The notes: generated by a model not told the origin, from the letters alone. DNA of 64,000 nt from Curvibacter sp. (GCA_020621965.1 JAHRYV010000006.1:24849-88848); one strand, 5' to 3'. Positions 1 through 9,743 are shown, counted from the first letter of the stretch. Numbers and translations: made by a program.

Positions 1-1
1 C

Positions 2-217
2 CACTCGTTGAACAAGGCCGTGCAGTACCTGCTGGCCAAGGGGGCAGGGCGCATCGTGACGGCCGTGCTGGTGGACCGCGTCTGCGCCGTGCTGCCCCTG
101 CATGCCGACGTCGCGGGTCTCAAGCTGCAGGTGGCGCCCGGTCAGATCGTCGAATGCCACGTGCCGCCCTTCGAACCCGTGCTCCAGATCGTGCTGGTGC
201 AGCCGGTCGCCGCCTGA
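2..217 (+). CDS. C-terminal part of a phosphoribosyltransferase-like protein (gene cut by window edge)
   Basis: The frame is open from the window edge to a TGA, so only the last 71 or so residues are visible. The readable start HSLNKAVQYLLAKGAG followed by a hydrophobic strand and VLVDR resembles the part of type-I phosphoribosyltransferases just after the PRPP-binding loop (TG-x-S/T-L, then a beta strand ending in VLVDR). The catalytic DD motif would lie upstream, outside the window. I cannot say which base or substrate it uses; it does not look like PyrR or Hpt over its last 30 residues. The family call is inference from a short tail. Confidence 0.4.
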   Translation, partial: HSLNKAVQYLLAKGAGRIVTAVLVDRVCAVLPLHADVAGLKLQVAPGQIVECHVPPFEPVLQIVLVQPVAA

Positions 218-280
218 GATGACCCAGACCAGCCGGTGACGGCTGGCGTCGAAGACCGACTTCGCGCAGCGGCCGCAGAC

Positions 281-303
281 AAAAAAGCCGGGCAGGGCCC
301 GGC
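281..303 (-). terminator. Rho-independent terminator of the Bug receptor gene
   Basis: Six-base-pair GC stem GCCGGG/CCCGGC (287-292 with 298-303) preceded on the plus strand by A6, which reads as a U run on the minus strand. It sits about 20 bases beyond the stop codon of the minus-strand gene at 325-1296. Confidence 0.75.
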
Positions 304-324
304 TCGTCAGGGGGCGGCGGGGGC

Positions 325-1296
325 TTACTGCGCCTGGAAGCCGCTGGCCTTGATGATGCGGGCCCAGCTCTGGCTGTAGGCGCGCTCGCGCTGGCCCAGC
401 TGCTCGCCGCTCATGTGGCCGACGGTCAGGCCCATGGCGGTCAGGCGCTCATGCACCTCGGGCAGGGCGAGGACCTTGGCCAGGGCGGCCGAGTAGCGGT
501 CGAGGGTGGCTTTGGGTGTGCCCTTGGGCGCGAAGATGCCGTAGTAGGGCAGGTCCTCGAAGCCGCTCAGGCCCAACTCGCCGAAGGTCGGCACGTCCGG
601 CAGGATGGCCTGGCGCTTGGCACCAATCACGGCCACCATGCGGATCTTGCCGGCCTTGTGGTTCTCGATGAAGTCGGGCACCGAGCCCACGCCGGCGGCA
701 ATCTGGTTGCCCAGCATGTCGCCCATCATGGGCGCGCTGCCGCGGTAGGGCGCGGCCTGCAGGTCGAGCTGGTTCTTCTGGCCCATCACCTTGACCAGGA
801 ACTCGGGCGTGGAGGCCGGCGCCGGCACGCCCACGGTACCGCGTGCCTTGGGGTTCTCGCGCACCCAGGCCAGGTACTCCTTGTAGCTCTTGGCCGGCGT
901 GCCCGCGGAGAGGGCCAGGCCGTTGACGAAGGTGGCGAAGCCCGCCACCGGCACGAAATCCTGCGCCGGGTCGAAGCCGGGGTTCTTCATGGTCAGCGGC
1001 AGGATGGAGATGCTGTGGTCGTGCGAGAGGAAGAGCACCGAGCCGTCGGCCGGCGCGGCCTTCAGCGCCTGCGCGGCGATCTGGCCGCCGGCGCCGGCCT
1101 TGTTTTCGACGATGACGTTGGCGCCGAGCGGGTCCTTGAGTTTGTCGGCCAGCACGCGCGCGATGGCGTCGGTGCCGCCGCCGGGCGGGAAGCCCACCAT
1201 GATCTTGATGGTGGGGGTCTCGGCGTGGGTCAGGCCCGTGGCCAGCAGGGCGGCGGCGGCCAGGCCGAGGGTGCGGCGCTTGAGGTTCAGGAACAT
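325..1296 (-). CDS. Bug-family tripartite tricarboxylate transporter substrate-binding protein
   Basis: Predicted periplasmic solute receptor of the Bug (TctC) family, 323 residues, the usual length. I chose the ATG at 1296 because it has a GGAG ribosome site in front and gives a clean signal peptide (MFLNLKRRTLGLAAAALLATGLTHA). A longer reading upstream would put 14 non-conserved residues before it. The family signature VGFPPGGGTDAIARVLA follows the cleavage site, with the ENKAGAGGQIAAQ loop near residue 80; these loops hold a carboxylate ligand through ordered waters in known Bug structures. No TctA/TctB membrane genes lie nearby, typical of orphan Bug receptors in Burkholderiales. The ligand cannot be read from the sequence. 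Confidence 0.9.
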   Translation of the reverse strand: MFLNLKRRTLGLAAAALLATGLTHAETPTIKIMVGFPPGGGTDAIARVLADKLKDPLGANVIVENKAGAGGQIAAQALKAAPADGSVLFLSHDHSISILPLTMKNPGFDPAQDFVPVAGFATFVNGLALSAGTPAKSYKEYLAWVRENPKARGTVGVPAPASTPEFLVKVMGQKNQLDLQAAPYRGSAPMMGDMLGNQIAAGVGSVPDFIENHKAGKIRMVAVIGAKRQAILPDVPTFGELGLSGFEDLPYYGIFAPKGTPKATLDRYSAALAKVLALPEVHERLTAMGLTVGHMSGEQLGQRERAYSQSWARIIKASGFQAQ

Positions 1297-1359
1297 GGTG
1301 TCACTCCGGTGTTGTGGGTTGGGCAGATAACCCGGCAATTCTGCACCAGCCGCTGCGGC

Positions 1360-2085
<726 letters not shown>

Positions 2086-2089
2086 CGGG

Positions 2090-2443
2090 CTAGCTTTCCT
2101 TCGGTTGGCGTCGCATCAGCGCCCGCAAGGCCAGCGCCGTCACCGCCAGGCCGATCCAGGTGGAGAGCACGATGACGGCCAGCATGCGCAGCCCATGTTC
2201 GGCGATCAGGCCCAGGTGCGTCATCACGCCCACACCCACCGGCACGAACAGCAGCGACAGATGCGCGAGCAGGAAGTCGGCACAGGCCGCTACCGGCGTG
2301 CGCACGGCCTCGATGTTCAGCGCAGCCAGCAGCAGCACCAGGCCCACGACGGGGCCGGGAAAGGGCAGGCGCAGGGCGTGAGAGAGCAGCTCCCCGGCGG
2401 ATTGCAGCACCAGCAGCCAGGCGAATCCGCGCAGGGCGTTCAT
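2090..2443 (-). CDS. lrgA: LrgA/CidA-family membrane protein
   Basis: 117 residues with about four membrane segments, partner of the LrgB protein encoded 4 bases downstream. The family region is LPFPGPVVGLVLLLAAL near residue 26, followed by LSLLFVPVGVGVMTHLGLI around 63. The gene starts 15 bases after the glcD stop, so all three form one minus-strand operon. Holin-like by classification, but in this context probably half of a small carboxylic-acid transporter. Confidence 0.88.
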   Translation of the reverse strand: MNALRGFAWLLVLQSAGELLSHALRLPFPGPVVGLVLLLAALNIEAVRTPVAACADFLLAHLSLLFVPVGVGVMTHLGLIAEHGLRMLAVIVLSTWIGLAVTALALRALMRRQPKES

Positions 2444-2458
2444 TGAATCATTGCGTGG

Positions 2459-3961
2459 TCAGAAACGCGGCAGGTCCGGGTGGCTGATCTTGCCGCCGCG
2501 CACCAGCATCTTGCCGTACTCGGCGCAGCGGTTGTGCGTGGGGATGACCTTGCCGGGGTTGAGCAGGCTGCCCGGATCGAAGGCGCGCTTGACGCCCAGC
2601 ATCTGCGCGTTCTCTTCCGGGCTGAACTGCACGCACATGGAGTTGAGTTTTTCCACGCCCACGCCGTGTTCACCCGTGACGGTGCCGCCCATGGCCACGC
2701 TGGTCTCCAGGATGTCGGCGCCGAAGAGCTCGCAACGGTGCAGTTGGTCGGGGTCGTTGGCATCGAAGAGGATCAGCGGGTGCAGGTTGCCGTCACCGGC
2801 ATGGAAGACGTTCAGGCACTTCAGGCCGTACTTCTGCTCCATCTTCTGGATGGCTTCCAGGATGTCGGCCAGGCGCTTGCGCGGGATGGTCGAGTCCATG
2901 CACATGTAATCGGGGGCCAGGCGGCCGCTGGCCGGGAAGGCGTTCTTGCGCCCGCTCCAGTACTTCAGGCGCTCGGCCTCGTCGCGGCTGACCGCAATCG
3001 CGGTGGCGCCGGCGCGGCGCAGCACCTCGCTCATGCGGCCGATTTCCTCTTCGACCTCTTCCGGCGTGCCATCGCTCTCGCACAGCAGGATGGCGGCGGC
3101 GCTCAGGTCGTAGCCGGCGTGCACGAAATCTTCCACCGCGGCCGTCATGGGCTGGTCCATCATCTCCAGCCCGGCCGGGATGATGCCGGCGGCAATCACC
3201 GCGGCCACGGCGTCGCCGGCCTTGCGCATGTCGTCGAAGCTGGCCATGATGCAGCGCGCCAACTGCGGCTTGGGGATCAGGCGTACCGTGACTTCCACCG
3301 TGACGGCCAGCATGCCCTCCGAGCCGATGAAGACGCTGAGCAGGTCGTAACCGGGCGCGTCCAGCGCCTGCGAGCCGAGTTCGAGCGGTTCACCCTCGAT
3401 GGTGTAGCCGCGCACCTTGAGCACGTTGTGCACCGTCAGGCCGTATTTCAGGCAGTGCACACCACCCGAGTTCTCGGCCACGTTGCCGCCGATGGTGCAG
3501 GCGATCTGGCTGGACGGGTCGGGTGCGTAGTACATGCCGTAGGGGGCGGCGGCCTCGCTGATGGCGAGGTTGCGCACGCCGGCCTGGACCACGGCCGTAC
3601 GGCTGGCCGGGTCGATCTTCAGGATCTGGTTGAACTTGGCCAGGGAGAGCGTCACGCCCAGGGCGTGGGGCATGGCGCCGCCCGACAGGCCGGTGCCCGC
3701 GCCGCGCGCCACCACGGGCACGCCCAGCGCATGGCAGGTTTTCAGCACGGCCTGCACCTGGGCCTCGGTTTCCGGCAGGGCCACGGCCAGCGGGCGCTGC
3801 CGGTAGGCCGTCAGGCCGTCGCACTCATAGGGGGTGGTGTCCTCGGATTGCCAGAGCAGGGCATGGGCGGGTAACACGGCCAACAGGGCGCGCACGACCT
3901 GGGACTGGCGTTCGGCGCGCTGCAGCGTGTCGGCCTGGGGGGCGGAAGCGGGGGCGTTCAT
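2459..3961 (-). CDS. glcD: FAD-linked oxidase, glycolate oxidase subunit GlcD type
   Basis: 500 residues, the usual GlcD length. An N-terminal PCMH-type FAD-binding domain (about 60-235) carries VVARGAGTGLSGGA and IGGNVAENSGGVHCLKYG, and the C-terminal FAD-oxidase domain ends with the conserved AGDGNLHP and TGEHGVGVEK motifs. It oxidises a 2-hydroxy acid, most likely glycolate to glyoxylate; D-lactate is an alternative for this family. The partner subunits GlcE and GlcF are not adjacent, so they would have to be encoded elsewhere. It is the first gene of the glcD-lrgA-lrgB operon and diverges from psd, with only 66 bases between the two start codons. Confidence 0.88.
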   Translation of the reverse strand: MNAPASAPQADTLQRAERQSQVVRALLAVLPAHALLWQSEDTTPYECDGLTAYRQRPLAVALPETEAQVQAVLKTCHALGVPVVARGAGTGLSGGAMPHALGVTLSLAKFNQILKIDPASRTAVVQAGVRNLAISEAAAPYGMYYAPDPSSQIACTIGGNVAENSGGVHCLKYGLTVHNVLKVRGYTIEGEPLELGSQALDAPGYDLLSVFIGSEGMLAVTVEVTVRLIPKPQLARCIMASFDDMRKAGDAVAAVIAAGIIPAGLEMMDQPMTAAVEDFVHAGYDLSAAAILLCESDGTPEEVEEEIGRMSEVLRRAGATAIAVSRDEAERLKYWSGRKNAFPASGRLAPDYMCMDSTIPRKRLADILEAIQKMEQKYGLKCLNVFHAGDGNLHPLILFDANDPDQLHRCELFGADILETSVAMGGTVTGEHGVGVEKLNSMCVQFSPEENAQMLGVKRAFDPGSLLNPGKVIPTHNRCAEYGKMLVRGGKISHPDLPRF

Positions 3962-3985
3962 GAACGAATTCTAGGCCCTGTTCCC

Positions 3986-3991
3986 TATAAT
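3986..3991 (+). promoter_or_regulatory. Possible -10 element of psd
   Basis: A perfect TATAAT lies 36 bases upstream of the psd start codon in the short divergent gap with glcD. No good -35 box is visible at 16-18 bases spacing, so this is a weak call. Confidence 0.3.
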
Positions 3992-4027
3992 CCGGCGCTC
4001 CACAACTCATCTCCTGGCGGTAGTACC

Positions 4028-4876
4028 TTGTCTGATCGTCTTGCCGTGCTGCCGCAGTACCTGCTGCCCAAAAAGGCCCTTACCTCGTTTGCCGGTTGGG
4101 TCGCCGGCGCGCAGATGGGGGGGCTCACCACCGCCATCATCCGTCGTTTCATCCGCCGCTACGGCGTGAACATGGCCGAGGCGGCCAACCCCGATCCGGC
4201 CAGCTATCCGAGTTTCAACGAATTCTTCACCCGGGCGCTGAAAGAGGGCGCCCGCCCGCTGGCCGCGGCCGACTGGGTCTGCCCGGTGGACGGCGCCATC
4301 AGCCAGTTCGGTCCCATCGAGCGCGACCAGATCTTCCAGGCCAAAGGCCACCGTTACAGCACCACGGCCCTGGTGGGCGGCGACGCCGCGCTGGCCGCGC
4401 AGTTCGAGAACGGCCATTTCGCTACCCTGTACCTGAGCCCGCGCGACTACCACCGCATCCACATGCCCTGCGACGGCACGCTCATGCGCATGATCTACGT
4501 GCCGGGGGAGCTGTTTTCGGTCAACCCCACCACGGCGCGTGGTGTGCCCGGCCTGTTTGCCCGCAACGAGCGTGTGGTCTGCGTGTTCGAGACCGTGCAC
4601 GGCCCCCTGGTGCTGGTGCTGGTGGGGGCCACCATCGTGGGCAGCATGGCCACGGTCTGGCACGGTGTGGTCAACCCGCCGCGCTCGGCGCAGGTGCAGG
4701 AATGGCACTACGACGGCCAGGGCATTGTGTTGAAGCGGGGCGCCGAAATGGGCCGCTTCCTGCTGGGCTCCACCGTCGTGCTCCTGTGGCCGCAGGGGCC
4801 GCTGCAATTCAACCCGGACTGGGCGCCCGCGCGTGCGATCCGGCTTGGTGAGAAAATGGCCAATTCAGTGTCCTGA
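4028..4876 (+). CDS. psd: Phosphatidylserine decarboxylase
   Basis: 282 residues. It converts phosphatidylserine to phosphatidylethanolamine in the inner membrane. The self-cleavage site LGST is at about 246-249, so Ser248 becomes the pyruvoyl group of the alpha subunit. The charge-relay region is also present (PVDGAIS near 87-93, YHRIHMPCDG near 141-150). The N-terminus has the expected LTSFAGWVAG membrane-associating segment. The start chosen is TTG; no strong ribosome site precedes it, and no upstream ATG fits better. It reads toward the aminotransferase gene 15 bases downstream and probably shares its transcript. Confidence 0.93.
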   Translation: MSDRLAVLPQYLLPKKALTSFAGWVAGAQMGGLTTAIIRRFIRRYGVNMAEAANPDPASYPSFNEFFTRALKEGARPLAAADWVCPVDGAISQFGPIERDQIFQAKGHRYSTTALVGGDAALAAQFENGHFATLYLSPRDYHRIHMPCDGTLMRMIYVPGELFSVNPTTARGVPGLFARNERVVCVFETVHGPLVLVLVGATIVGSMATVWHGVVNPPRSAQVQEWHYDGQGIVLKRGAEMGRFLLGSTVVLLWPQGPLQFNPDWAPARAIRLGEKMANSVS

Positions 4877-4891
4877 AACAACGGAGTTTTT

Positions 4892-6046
4892 ATGCCAGGT
4901 CTTCTGCCCAACGTGGATCCCGATGGACTGCTCGAGTTCTCGGTGGTCTACACCGACCGCGCGCTCAACCACATGTCCAAGCGTTTCCAGAACGTGATGA
5001 AGGACATCTCCGGCATCCTGAAGGAGGTCTACCACGCCCAGTCCTCCGTGCTGGTGCCCGGCAGCGGCACCTTCGGCATGGAAGCCGTGGCGCGCCAGTT
5101 CGCCACCGGCAAGAAGACCCTGGTCATCCGCAATGGCTGGTTCAGCTACCGCTGGACCCAGATCTTCGAGATGGGCAAGATCCCGGCGAGCTCCACCGTG
5201 CTCAAGGCCCGGCGCATCGGCAGCGGGCCGCAGGCGCCCTGGGTGCCCTGCCCGGTGGAAGAGGTGGTGGCCACCATCAAGGCCGAGCGTCCCGACGTGG
5301 TGTTCGCCCCGCACGTGGAAACCGCGGCCGGCATGATGCTGCCCGACGACTACCTGCGCAAGGTGACCGACGCCGTGCACGAAGTCGGCGGTCTGTTCGT
5401 GCTGGACTGCGTGGCCTCCGGCGCCATGTGGGTGGACATGCAGGCCACCGGCGTGGACGTCCTGGTCAGTGCACCGCAAAAGGGCTGGAGCGGTTCACCC
5501 GCCTGCGCCATGGTCATGCTCAGCGAGCGTGCCCGCAAGGCCATCGACGGCACCACCAGCACCAGCTTCGCGGCCGACCTCAAGAAATGGCTGCAGGTCA
5601 TGGAAGCCTACGAGAACGGCAACCACACCTACCACACCACCATGCCCACCGACGCGCTGGCGCGTCTGGACCAGGTGATGCGCGAGACCAAGGAATATGG
5701 TTTCGAGAAAGTGCGCCAGGGCCAGATCGAGCTGGGTGCCAAGGTGCGCAACCTGCTGGAGCGGCGCGGTTTTGTCAGCGTGGCCGCGGCCGGTTTCCAG
5801 GCCCCGGGTGTGGTGGTGAGCTACACCACCGATGCCGAGATCCAGAACAGCAAGAAATTCCTGGCCCTGGGCCTGCAGACCGCCGCCGGCGTGCCGCTGC
5901 AGTGCGACGAGCCGGCCGACTTCAGCACGTTCCGCATCGGCCTGTTCGGCCTGGACAAGCTGTACAACCCGGACCGCAGCGTGGCGCAGCTGGCCGCCGC
6001 GCTGGACAAGCTGGGTTACACCGAGAAGGTGCCGACCGCGGCCTGA
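4892..6046 (+). CDS. Class-V PLP-dependent aminotransferase (alanine-glyoxylate/serine-pyruvate type)
   Basis: 384 residues, fold type I aminotransferase. PGSGTFGMEA near 56-65 binds the cofactor phosphate, Asp172 (LDCVAS) contacts the pyridine nitrogen, and Lys197 in SAPQKGWSGSP is the probable Schiff-base lysine. This arrangement matches the alanine-glyoxylate/serine-pyruvate branch rather than SerC. Substrate is not decided by the sequence. Glyoxylate as amino acceptor would fit the nearby glycolate oxidase, but that is inference from a gene on the other strand. It follows psd by 15 bases and ends at a strong terminator. Confidence 0.85.
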   Translation: MPGLLPNVDPDGLLEFSVVYTDRALNHMSKRFQNVMKDISGILKEVYHAQSSVLVPGSGTFGMEAVARQFATGKKTLVIRNGWFSYRWTQIFEMGKIPASSTVLKARRIGSGPQAPWVPCPVEEVVATIKAERPDVVFAPHVETAAGMMLPDDYLRKVTDAVHEVGGLFVLDCVASGAMWVDMQATGVDVLVSAPQKGWSGSPACAMVMLSERARKAIDGTTSTSFAADLKKWLQVMEAYENGNHTYHTTMPTDALARLDQVMRETKEYGFEKVRQGQIELGAKVRNLLERRGFVSVAAAGFQAPGVVVSYTTDAEIQNSKKFLALGLQTAAGVPLQCDEPADFSTFRIGLFGLDKLYNPDRSVAQLAAALDKLGYTEKVPTAA

Positions 6047-6060
6047 GCCTTTCGGTCCCA

Positions 6061-6099
6061 AAAAAACGCCCCATGGTCGTTAGACCCGGGGCGTTTTTT
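6061..6099. terminator. Bidirectional terminator between the aminotransferase gene and purU
   Basis: A 12-bp stem, A6CGCCCC (6061-6072) pairing with GGGGCGT6 (6088-6099) around a 15-base loop. It has an A run on one side and a T run on the other, so it serves both converging genes. Confidence 0.9.
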
Positions 6100-6115
6100 C
6101 TGAGTGATGGCGGGC

Positions 6116-6964
6116 TTACTTGAAGATCACCGTCTTGTGGCCGTTGAGCAGCACGCGGTGCTCGCTGTGCCACTTGACGGCGCGCGCCAGCACCTGGCTC
6201 TCGGTGTCGCGGCCGATGGCGGTCAGGTCTTCCACCGTCTTGCTGTGGTCCACGCGGGCCACGTCCTGCTCGATGATCGGGCCCTCGTCCAGGTCGGCCG
6301 TCACGTAGTGGGCGGTGGCGCCGATCAGCTTCACGCCGCGGTCGTGCGCCTGGTAGTAGGGTTTGGCGCCCTTGAAGCTGGGCAGGAAGCTGTGGTGGAT
6401 GTTGATGGCCTTGCCCGAGAGCTTGCGGCACAGGTCATCACTGAGCACCTGCATGTAACGCGCCAGCACCACCAGCTCGGCGCCCTCGGCCTGCACCACT
6501 TCAAATTGCTTGGCCTCGGCCTGGGCCTTGGTGGCGGCCGTCACCGGGATGTGGTGGAAGGGCACGTTGTAGCTGGCGGCGAGCTGGTAGAAGTCGCGGT
6601 GGTTGGAGACGATGGCGCGGATGTCGATCGGCAGCAGGCCGATCTTCCAGCGGAACAGCAGGTCGTTCAGGCAATGGCCTTCCTTGCTGACAAAGAGCAC
6701 CGTGCGCATCGCCGTGGTCGCCGCGTGCAGGCTCCACTGCATGGCGTAGGGCTCGGCGAAGAGCTTGAGCTGCACCTGCAGATCCTCGTACGTCACCTGA
6801 CCGCAGGAAAACTGCACGCGCATGAAGAACAGACCGGTGGCCGGGTCGTTGTACTGGGCGGCTTCTTCGATGTTGCCGCCGCGCTCGAGCAGGAAACCGG
6901 AGACGGCGTGGACGAGGCCCAGGCGGTCCGGGCAGGAGAAGGTGAGGATGTAGGCTTGGCTCAT
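6116..6964 (-). CDS. purU: Formyltetrahydrofolate deformylase
   Basis: 282 residues from the ATG at 6964; a longer frame adds 22 unlikely residues. It hydrolyses 10-formyl-tetrahydrofolate to formate and tetrahydrofolate, balancing one-carbon pools. An N-terminal ACT domain (about 3-85, ILTFSCPDRLGLVHAVSGFL) is followed by the formyltransferase fold. The catalytic segment shows NIHHSFLPSFKGAKPY and then THE-type residues in GATAHYVTADLDEGPIIEQD. Length and domain order match E. coli PurU. It converges on the aminotransferase gene through the shared terminator. Confidence 0.93.
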   Translation of the reverse strand: MSQAYILTFSCPDRLGLVHAVSGFLLERGGNIEEAAQYNDPATGLFFMRVQFSCGQVTYEDLQVQLKLFAEPYAMQWSLHAATTAMRTVLFVSKEGHCLNDLLFRWKIGLLPIDIRAIVSNHRDFYQLAASYNVPFHHIPVTAATKAQAEAKQFEVVQAEGAELVVLARYMQVLSDDLCRKLSGKAINIHHSFLPSFKGAKPYYQAHDRGVKLIGATAHYVTADLDEGPIIEQDVARVDHSKTVEDLTAIGRDTESQVLARAVKWHSEHRVLLNGHKTVIFK

Positions 6965-7041
6965 AAAACCCTGGTGCAAGGAGTGTGGATCGAGGCCCGC
7001 GGCCCGCTTTTGGCGGCCGCAGGGAGCCATTGTCGCAATTT

Positions 7042-7377
7042 TCAGCGACCCGCCCCCGTCCCCTCGTCCACCCAGGCCAGATAGGCGGCGCTGCCGGCGG
7101 CGATCGGCAGCTGGATGATCTCCGGCGTCTCATAGGGATGATGTTCCCGCAGCCAGGCCTCCAGCGCCGGATACAGCGCGCTGCGCGTCTTGATGCTCAG
7201 CAGCCACTCCGGCTCCTCATGGGGCTGGCCCTGCCAGTTGTAGAAGCTGCGGATGGCCTGCAGTTGCACGCAGGCGCCCAGGCCGGCCTGCACGATCTGG
7301 CGCGCCAGCGTCGCGGCCTCGGCCTCGCTGGCCAGCGCGGTCTGCACCACGCAGTGGGTGAATGCTTCGGTGCTCAT
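7042..7377 (-). CDS. cutA: CutA1 divalent-cation tolerance protein
   Basis: 111 residues from the ATG at 7377, which has AAGGAG in front. CutA1 proteins form very stable trimers with a ferredoxin-like fold; the name comes from copper tolerance in E. coli, but the biochemical role is unsettled. Recognisable parts are VVQTALASEAEAATLARQIV at the start, then GACVQLQAIRSFYNWQG, EEPEWLLSIKTR and the HPYETPEIIQLPI signature near 79-91. It lies 77 bases upstream of purU on the same strand and diverges from the AbrB-type gene. Confidence 0.93.
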   Translation of the reverse strand: MSTEAFTHCVVQTALASEAEAATLARQIVQAGLGACVQLQAIRSFYNWQGQPHEEPEWLLSIKTRSALYPALEAWLREHHPYETPEIIQLPIAAGSAAYLAWVDEGTGAGR

Positions 7378-7426
7378 GAGGACTCCTTCCGGTGCGGCGA
7401 TACTACGCGTTGTCCACTCCCCTCCC

Positions 7427-8476
7427 ATGCACTCCCGTTATCTCCCGCGCGTAGCCGGCACCCTGTTGCTGGCGCTCGCCGCCGCCTTGTTGTGCGTCTG
7501 GCTCCGCACGCCGCTGCCCTGGATGATCGGCCCGCTGCTGGCCACGGCCGGCGCCTCCATGCTGCGTCTGCGCACCGAGAGTTCGGTGCTGCTGCGCAAC
7601 GCCGGCCAGGCCACCATCGGCCTGGCGCTGGGCCTGTACTTCACGCCTGCCGTCGGCGCCCTGGTGCTCGGCCTGTGGTGGGCGGTGCTGCTGGGCATCG
7701 TCTGGGCATTGATCCTGGGGCTGCTGTTTGGCCAGTGGCTGTATCGCGGCAATGTGCGGCAGCTGCCCGGCCTGAACCGGGCCACCACATGGTTTGCCGG
7801 CGCTATCGGCGGTGCCTCCGAAATGACGCTGCTGGCCGAGCGCGCGCAGGGGCGCACCGAACTGGTGGCCGCGGCCCACAGCCTGCGCCTGCTGATCGTG
7901 GCCGTGGTCATCCCCTTCGCCATGCAGTTCAGCGGCCCGACCGGCCTGGATGCCGCGGGCAGCGTGACGCGTGAGGTCCACGCCGCCGGCCTGTTGCTGC
8001 TGGCGCTGGCGGCGAGTGCCGGGGCCTGGGGGCTGGCGCGCCTGGGGCGGGCCAACCCCTGGTTCCTGGGGCCGATGGTGGTGGCGGTGTTGTTGACGTT
8101 GGCCGGCATCGAGTGGTCGGCCATCCCGGCCTGGCTGTCCAATACGGCCCAGCTGCTGATCGGGGTCAGCCTGGGGGTGCGCTTCACGCCGGCGTTTGTG
8201 CACACGGCGCCGCGCTGGCTGGCCATGGTGGCGCTGGGCACGCTGGTGATGATCGTCCTGAATGCCGGCTTCGCCTGGCTGTTGTCGCTGGCCACGGGCC
8301 TGCACCCGGCCACGCTGGTGCTGAGCACGTCACCCGGCGGCATCACCGAGATGTCCATCACGGCCAAGGTGCTGCAGCTGGGCGCCCCGGTGGTGACCGT
8401 GTTCCAGATCTGCCGGCTGTTTGCGGTGCTGGTGCTGGTGGAGCCGCTGTTCAGGTGGCGCCACGGCAGGCCCTGA
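7427..8476 (+). CDS. AbrB-family (duplicated AbrB domain) membrane protein
   Basis: 349 residues and about 10 membrane segments. The start is taken as the ATG at 7427 (MHSRYLPRVAGTLLLALA) because the upstream open frame overlaps cutA and has no conserved content. Two tandem repeats are visible: LPWMIGPLLATAGASMLRLR near 28 and PWFLGPMVVAVLLTLAGIEW near 208, each followed by a GQATIGLALGLYF-like helix. This is the AbrB_dup membrane family, often annotated as a putative ammonia monooxygenase or regulator from old misannotation; a transport role is likely but the substrate is unknown. Confidence 0.82.
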   Translation: MHSRYLPRVAGTLLLALAAALLCVWLRTPLPWMIGPLLATAGASMLRLRTESSVLLRNAGQATIGLALGLYFTPAVGALVLGLWWAVLLGIVWALILGLLFGQWLYRGNVRQLPGLNRATTWFAGAIGGASEMTLLAERAQGRTELVAAAHSLRLLIVAVVIPFAMQFSGPTGLDAAGSVTREVHAAGLLLLALAASAGAWGLARLGRANPWFLGPMVVAVLLTLAGIEWSAIPAWLSNTAQLLIGVSLGVRFTPAFVHTAPRWLAMVALGTLVMIVLNAGFAWLLSLATGLHPATLVLSTSPGGITEMSITAKVLQLGAPVVTVFQICRLFAVLVLVEPLFRWRHGRP

Positions 8477-8486
8477 ATGCCTGCCC

Positions 8487-9644
8487 TCAGTGCCGGAAGC
8501 GGCCGTCGCGCGCGTAGATCGCCAGGTCCACCAGCTTCAGGCCCGCATGGTCGCCGGGCTGGTAGCTGGCGCGCAGGCCGCTGAGGTCGAGTGCGCCGGC
8601 CTTGTAGAGGCCCTGCACCAGGCTTGCGCGCGTGGGTTGCGGGCCGGCCAGGCGCAGGGCGGCCACCAGGGCCTTGGCGGTCATGTAGCCCTCCAGGCTG
8701 CCGTAGGAAAAGTCCACGCCGGGTCGATGGCGCTTGAAGACGTCCTGGTACTCGCGGCTCAGCTCGGTCTTGCGTTCCCACGGGTTGGGCAGCACCTGGG
8801 CGAACAGCATGCCGTGCGCCAGCTCGCCGAGGTGGCGCGCCAGTTGGGTGGAACCGGAGTTGACGGCCAGGAAGGGTGTCGCGCTGCCCTGGGCGCGGGT
8901 CAGGCGGATCAGCTTCTCGTAGACGCCGGCGCTGCCATGGTTGATCACGCCCTGCAGGCCGGCGCCGGCGATGCGCGCGGCCATGGCGTCGAGCTGCAAG
9001 GCGGTCACGTCGGGCTTGAAGGGCAGGTCCAGCGCCAGCTCCAGCCCCAGTTCCTGGCACAGGCGCTGGAAGTTTTCCAGGTGCTGCCGGCCGACGGCCG
9101 AGTCGGCGCGGAAGAAAGCCACGCGCTTGCCACCCGTGGAGCGCACGTACTCGAGCAGGACGCGGAACTCGTCGCGGTGCTCGGCGCGCACCGGGAACAC
9201 CAGCGGCTGGTGCGGCCGGCGCAGCGTGGGCGAACCGGCCATGGGGCCGAAGAAGGGCACGCCGAGTTCACTGCTGACCTGCATCACCGCATTGGAGGGG
9301 CCGCCTTCGATGGAGCCGAACAGGATGAACACCTGGTCCTGCTCGATCAGCTGGCGCGCATTGGCCGCGGCTTGGCTGGCCTGGTTGTCGTCGTCCAGGG
9401 TCTTGAGCACGATACGGCGGCCGTGGACCCCGCCCCTGGCGTTGACGTCCTGCAAGTGGGCGTTGATGCCGTCCATCACCGCCGTGCCGTATTCGTTGCG
9501 GCCGCTCTGCAGCGTGATGCTCTGGCCGATCAGCAGCTGCCTGGGGCTGACGCCGTTCTGGGCCTGTGCCGTGCCAGCGGCCAGCAGGACGAGCAGCGTC
9601 GCCAGCCAGCGGCGCCGGCATCGGGTGAGAGGGGAGTGGTGCAT
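8487..9644 (-). CDS. ABC-type branched-chain amino acid (LivK-like) substrate-binding protein
   Basis: 385 residues. The signal peptide is clear (RRRWLATLLVLLAAGTAQAQ). The mature part is a type-1 periplasmic binding fold: IGQSITLQSGRNEYGTAVMDGINAHL near 38-63, ARGGVHGRRIVLKTLDDD near 70-87, and GPMAGSPTLRRPH near 134-146. No permease or ATPase genes are adjacent, so it is an orphan receptor for an amino acid or aromatic compound, or a sensor partner. It converges on the AbrB-type gene with only 10 bases between stops. Confidence 0.82.
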   Translation of the reverse strand: MHHSPLTRCRRRWLATLLVLLAAGTAQAQNGVSPRQLLIGQSITLQSGRNEYGTAVMDGINAHLQDVNARGGVHGRRIVLKTLDDDNQASQAAANARQLIEQDQVFILFGSIEGGPSNAVMQVSSELGVPFFGPMAGSPTLRRPHQPLVFPVRAEHRDEFRVLLEYVRSTGGKRVAFFRADSAVGRQHLENFQRLCQELGLELALDLPFKPDVTALQLDAMAARIAGAGLQGVINHGSAGVYEKLIRLTRAQGSATPFLAVNSGSTQLARHLGELAHGMLFAQVLPNPWERKTELSREYQDVFKRHRPGVDFSYGSLEGYMTAKALVAALRLAGPQPTRASLVQGLYKAGALDLSGLRASYQPGDHAGLKLVDLAIYARDGRFRH

Positions 9645-9743
9645 CGCCGCAGACCTCGACGGGCAAAGGCGCCAGCCTACGGGAAACCCTGCAGATTGTC
9701 AGTGTATTAAGTCACGGGGACGCGCTGTCCTTGCGGGGCGGGG

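Noticed and set aside
7253..7426. Longer N-terminus for the AbrB-type protein
   Set aside because: It would overlap cutA and its promoter; the sequence lacks hydrophobic or conserved character.
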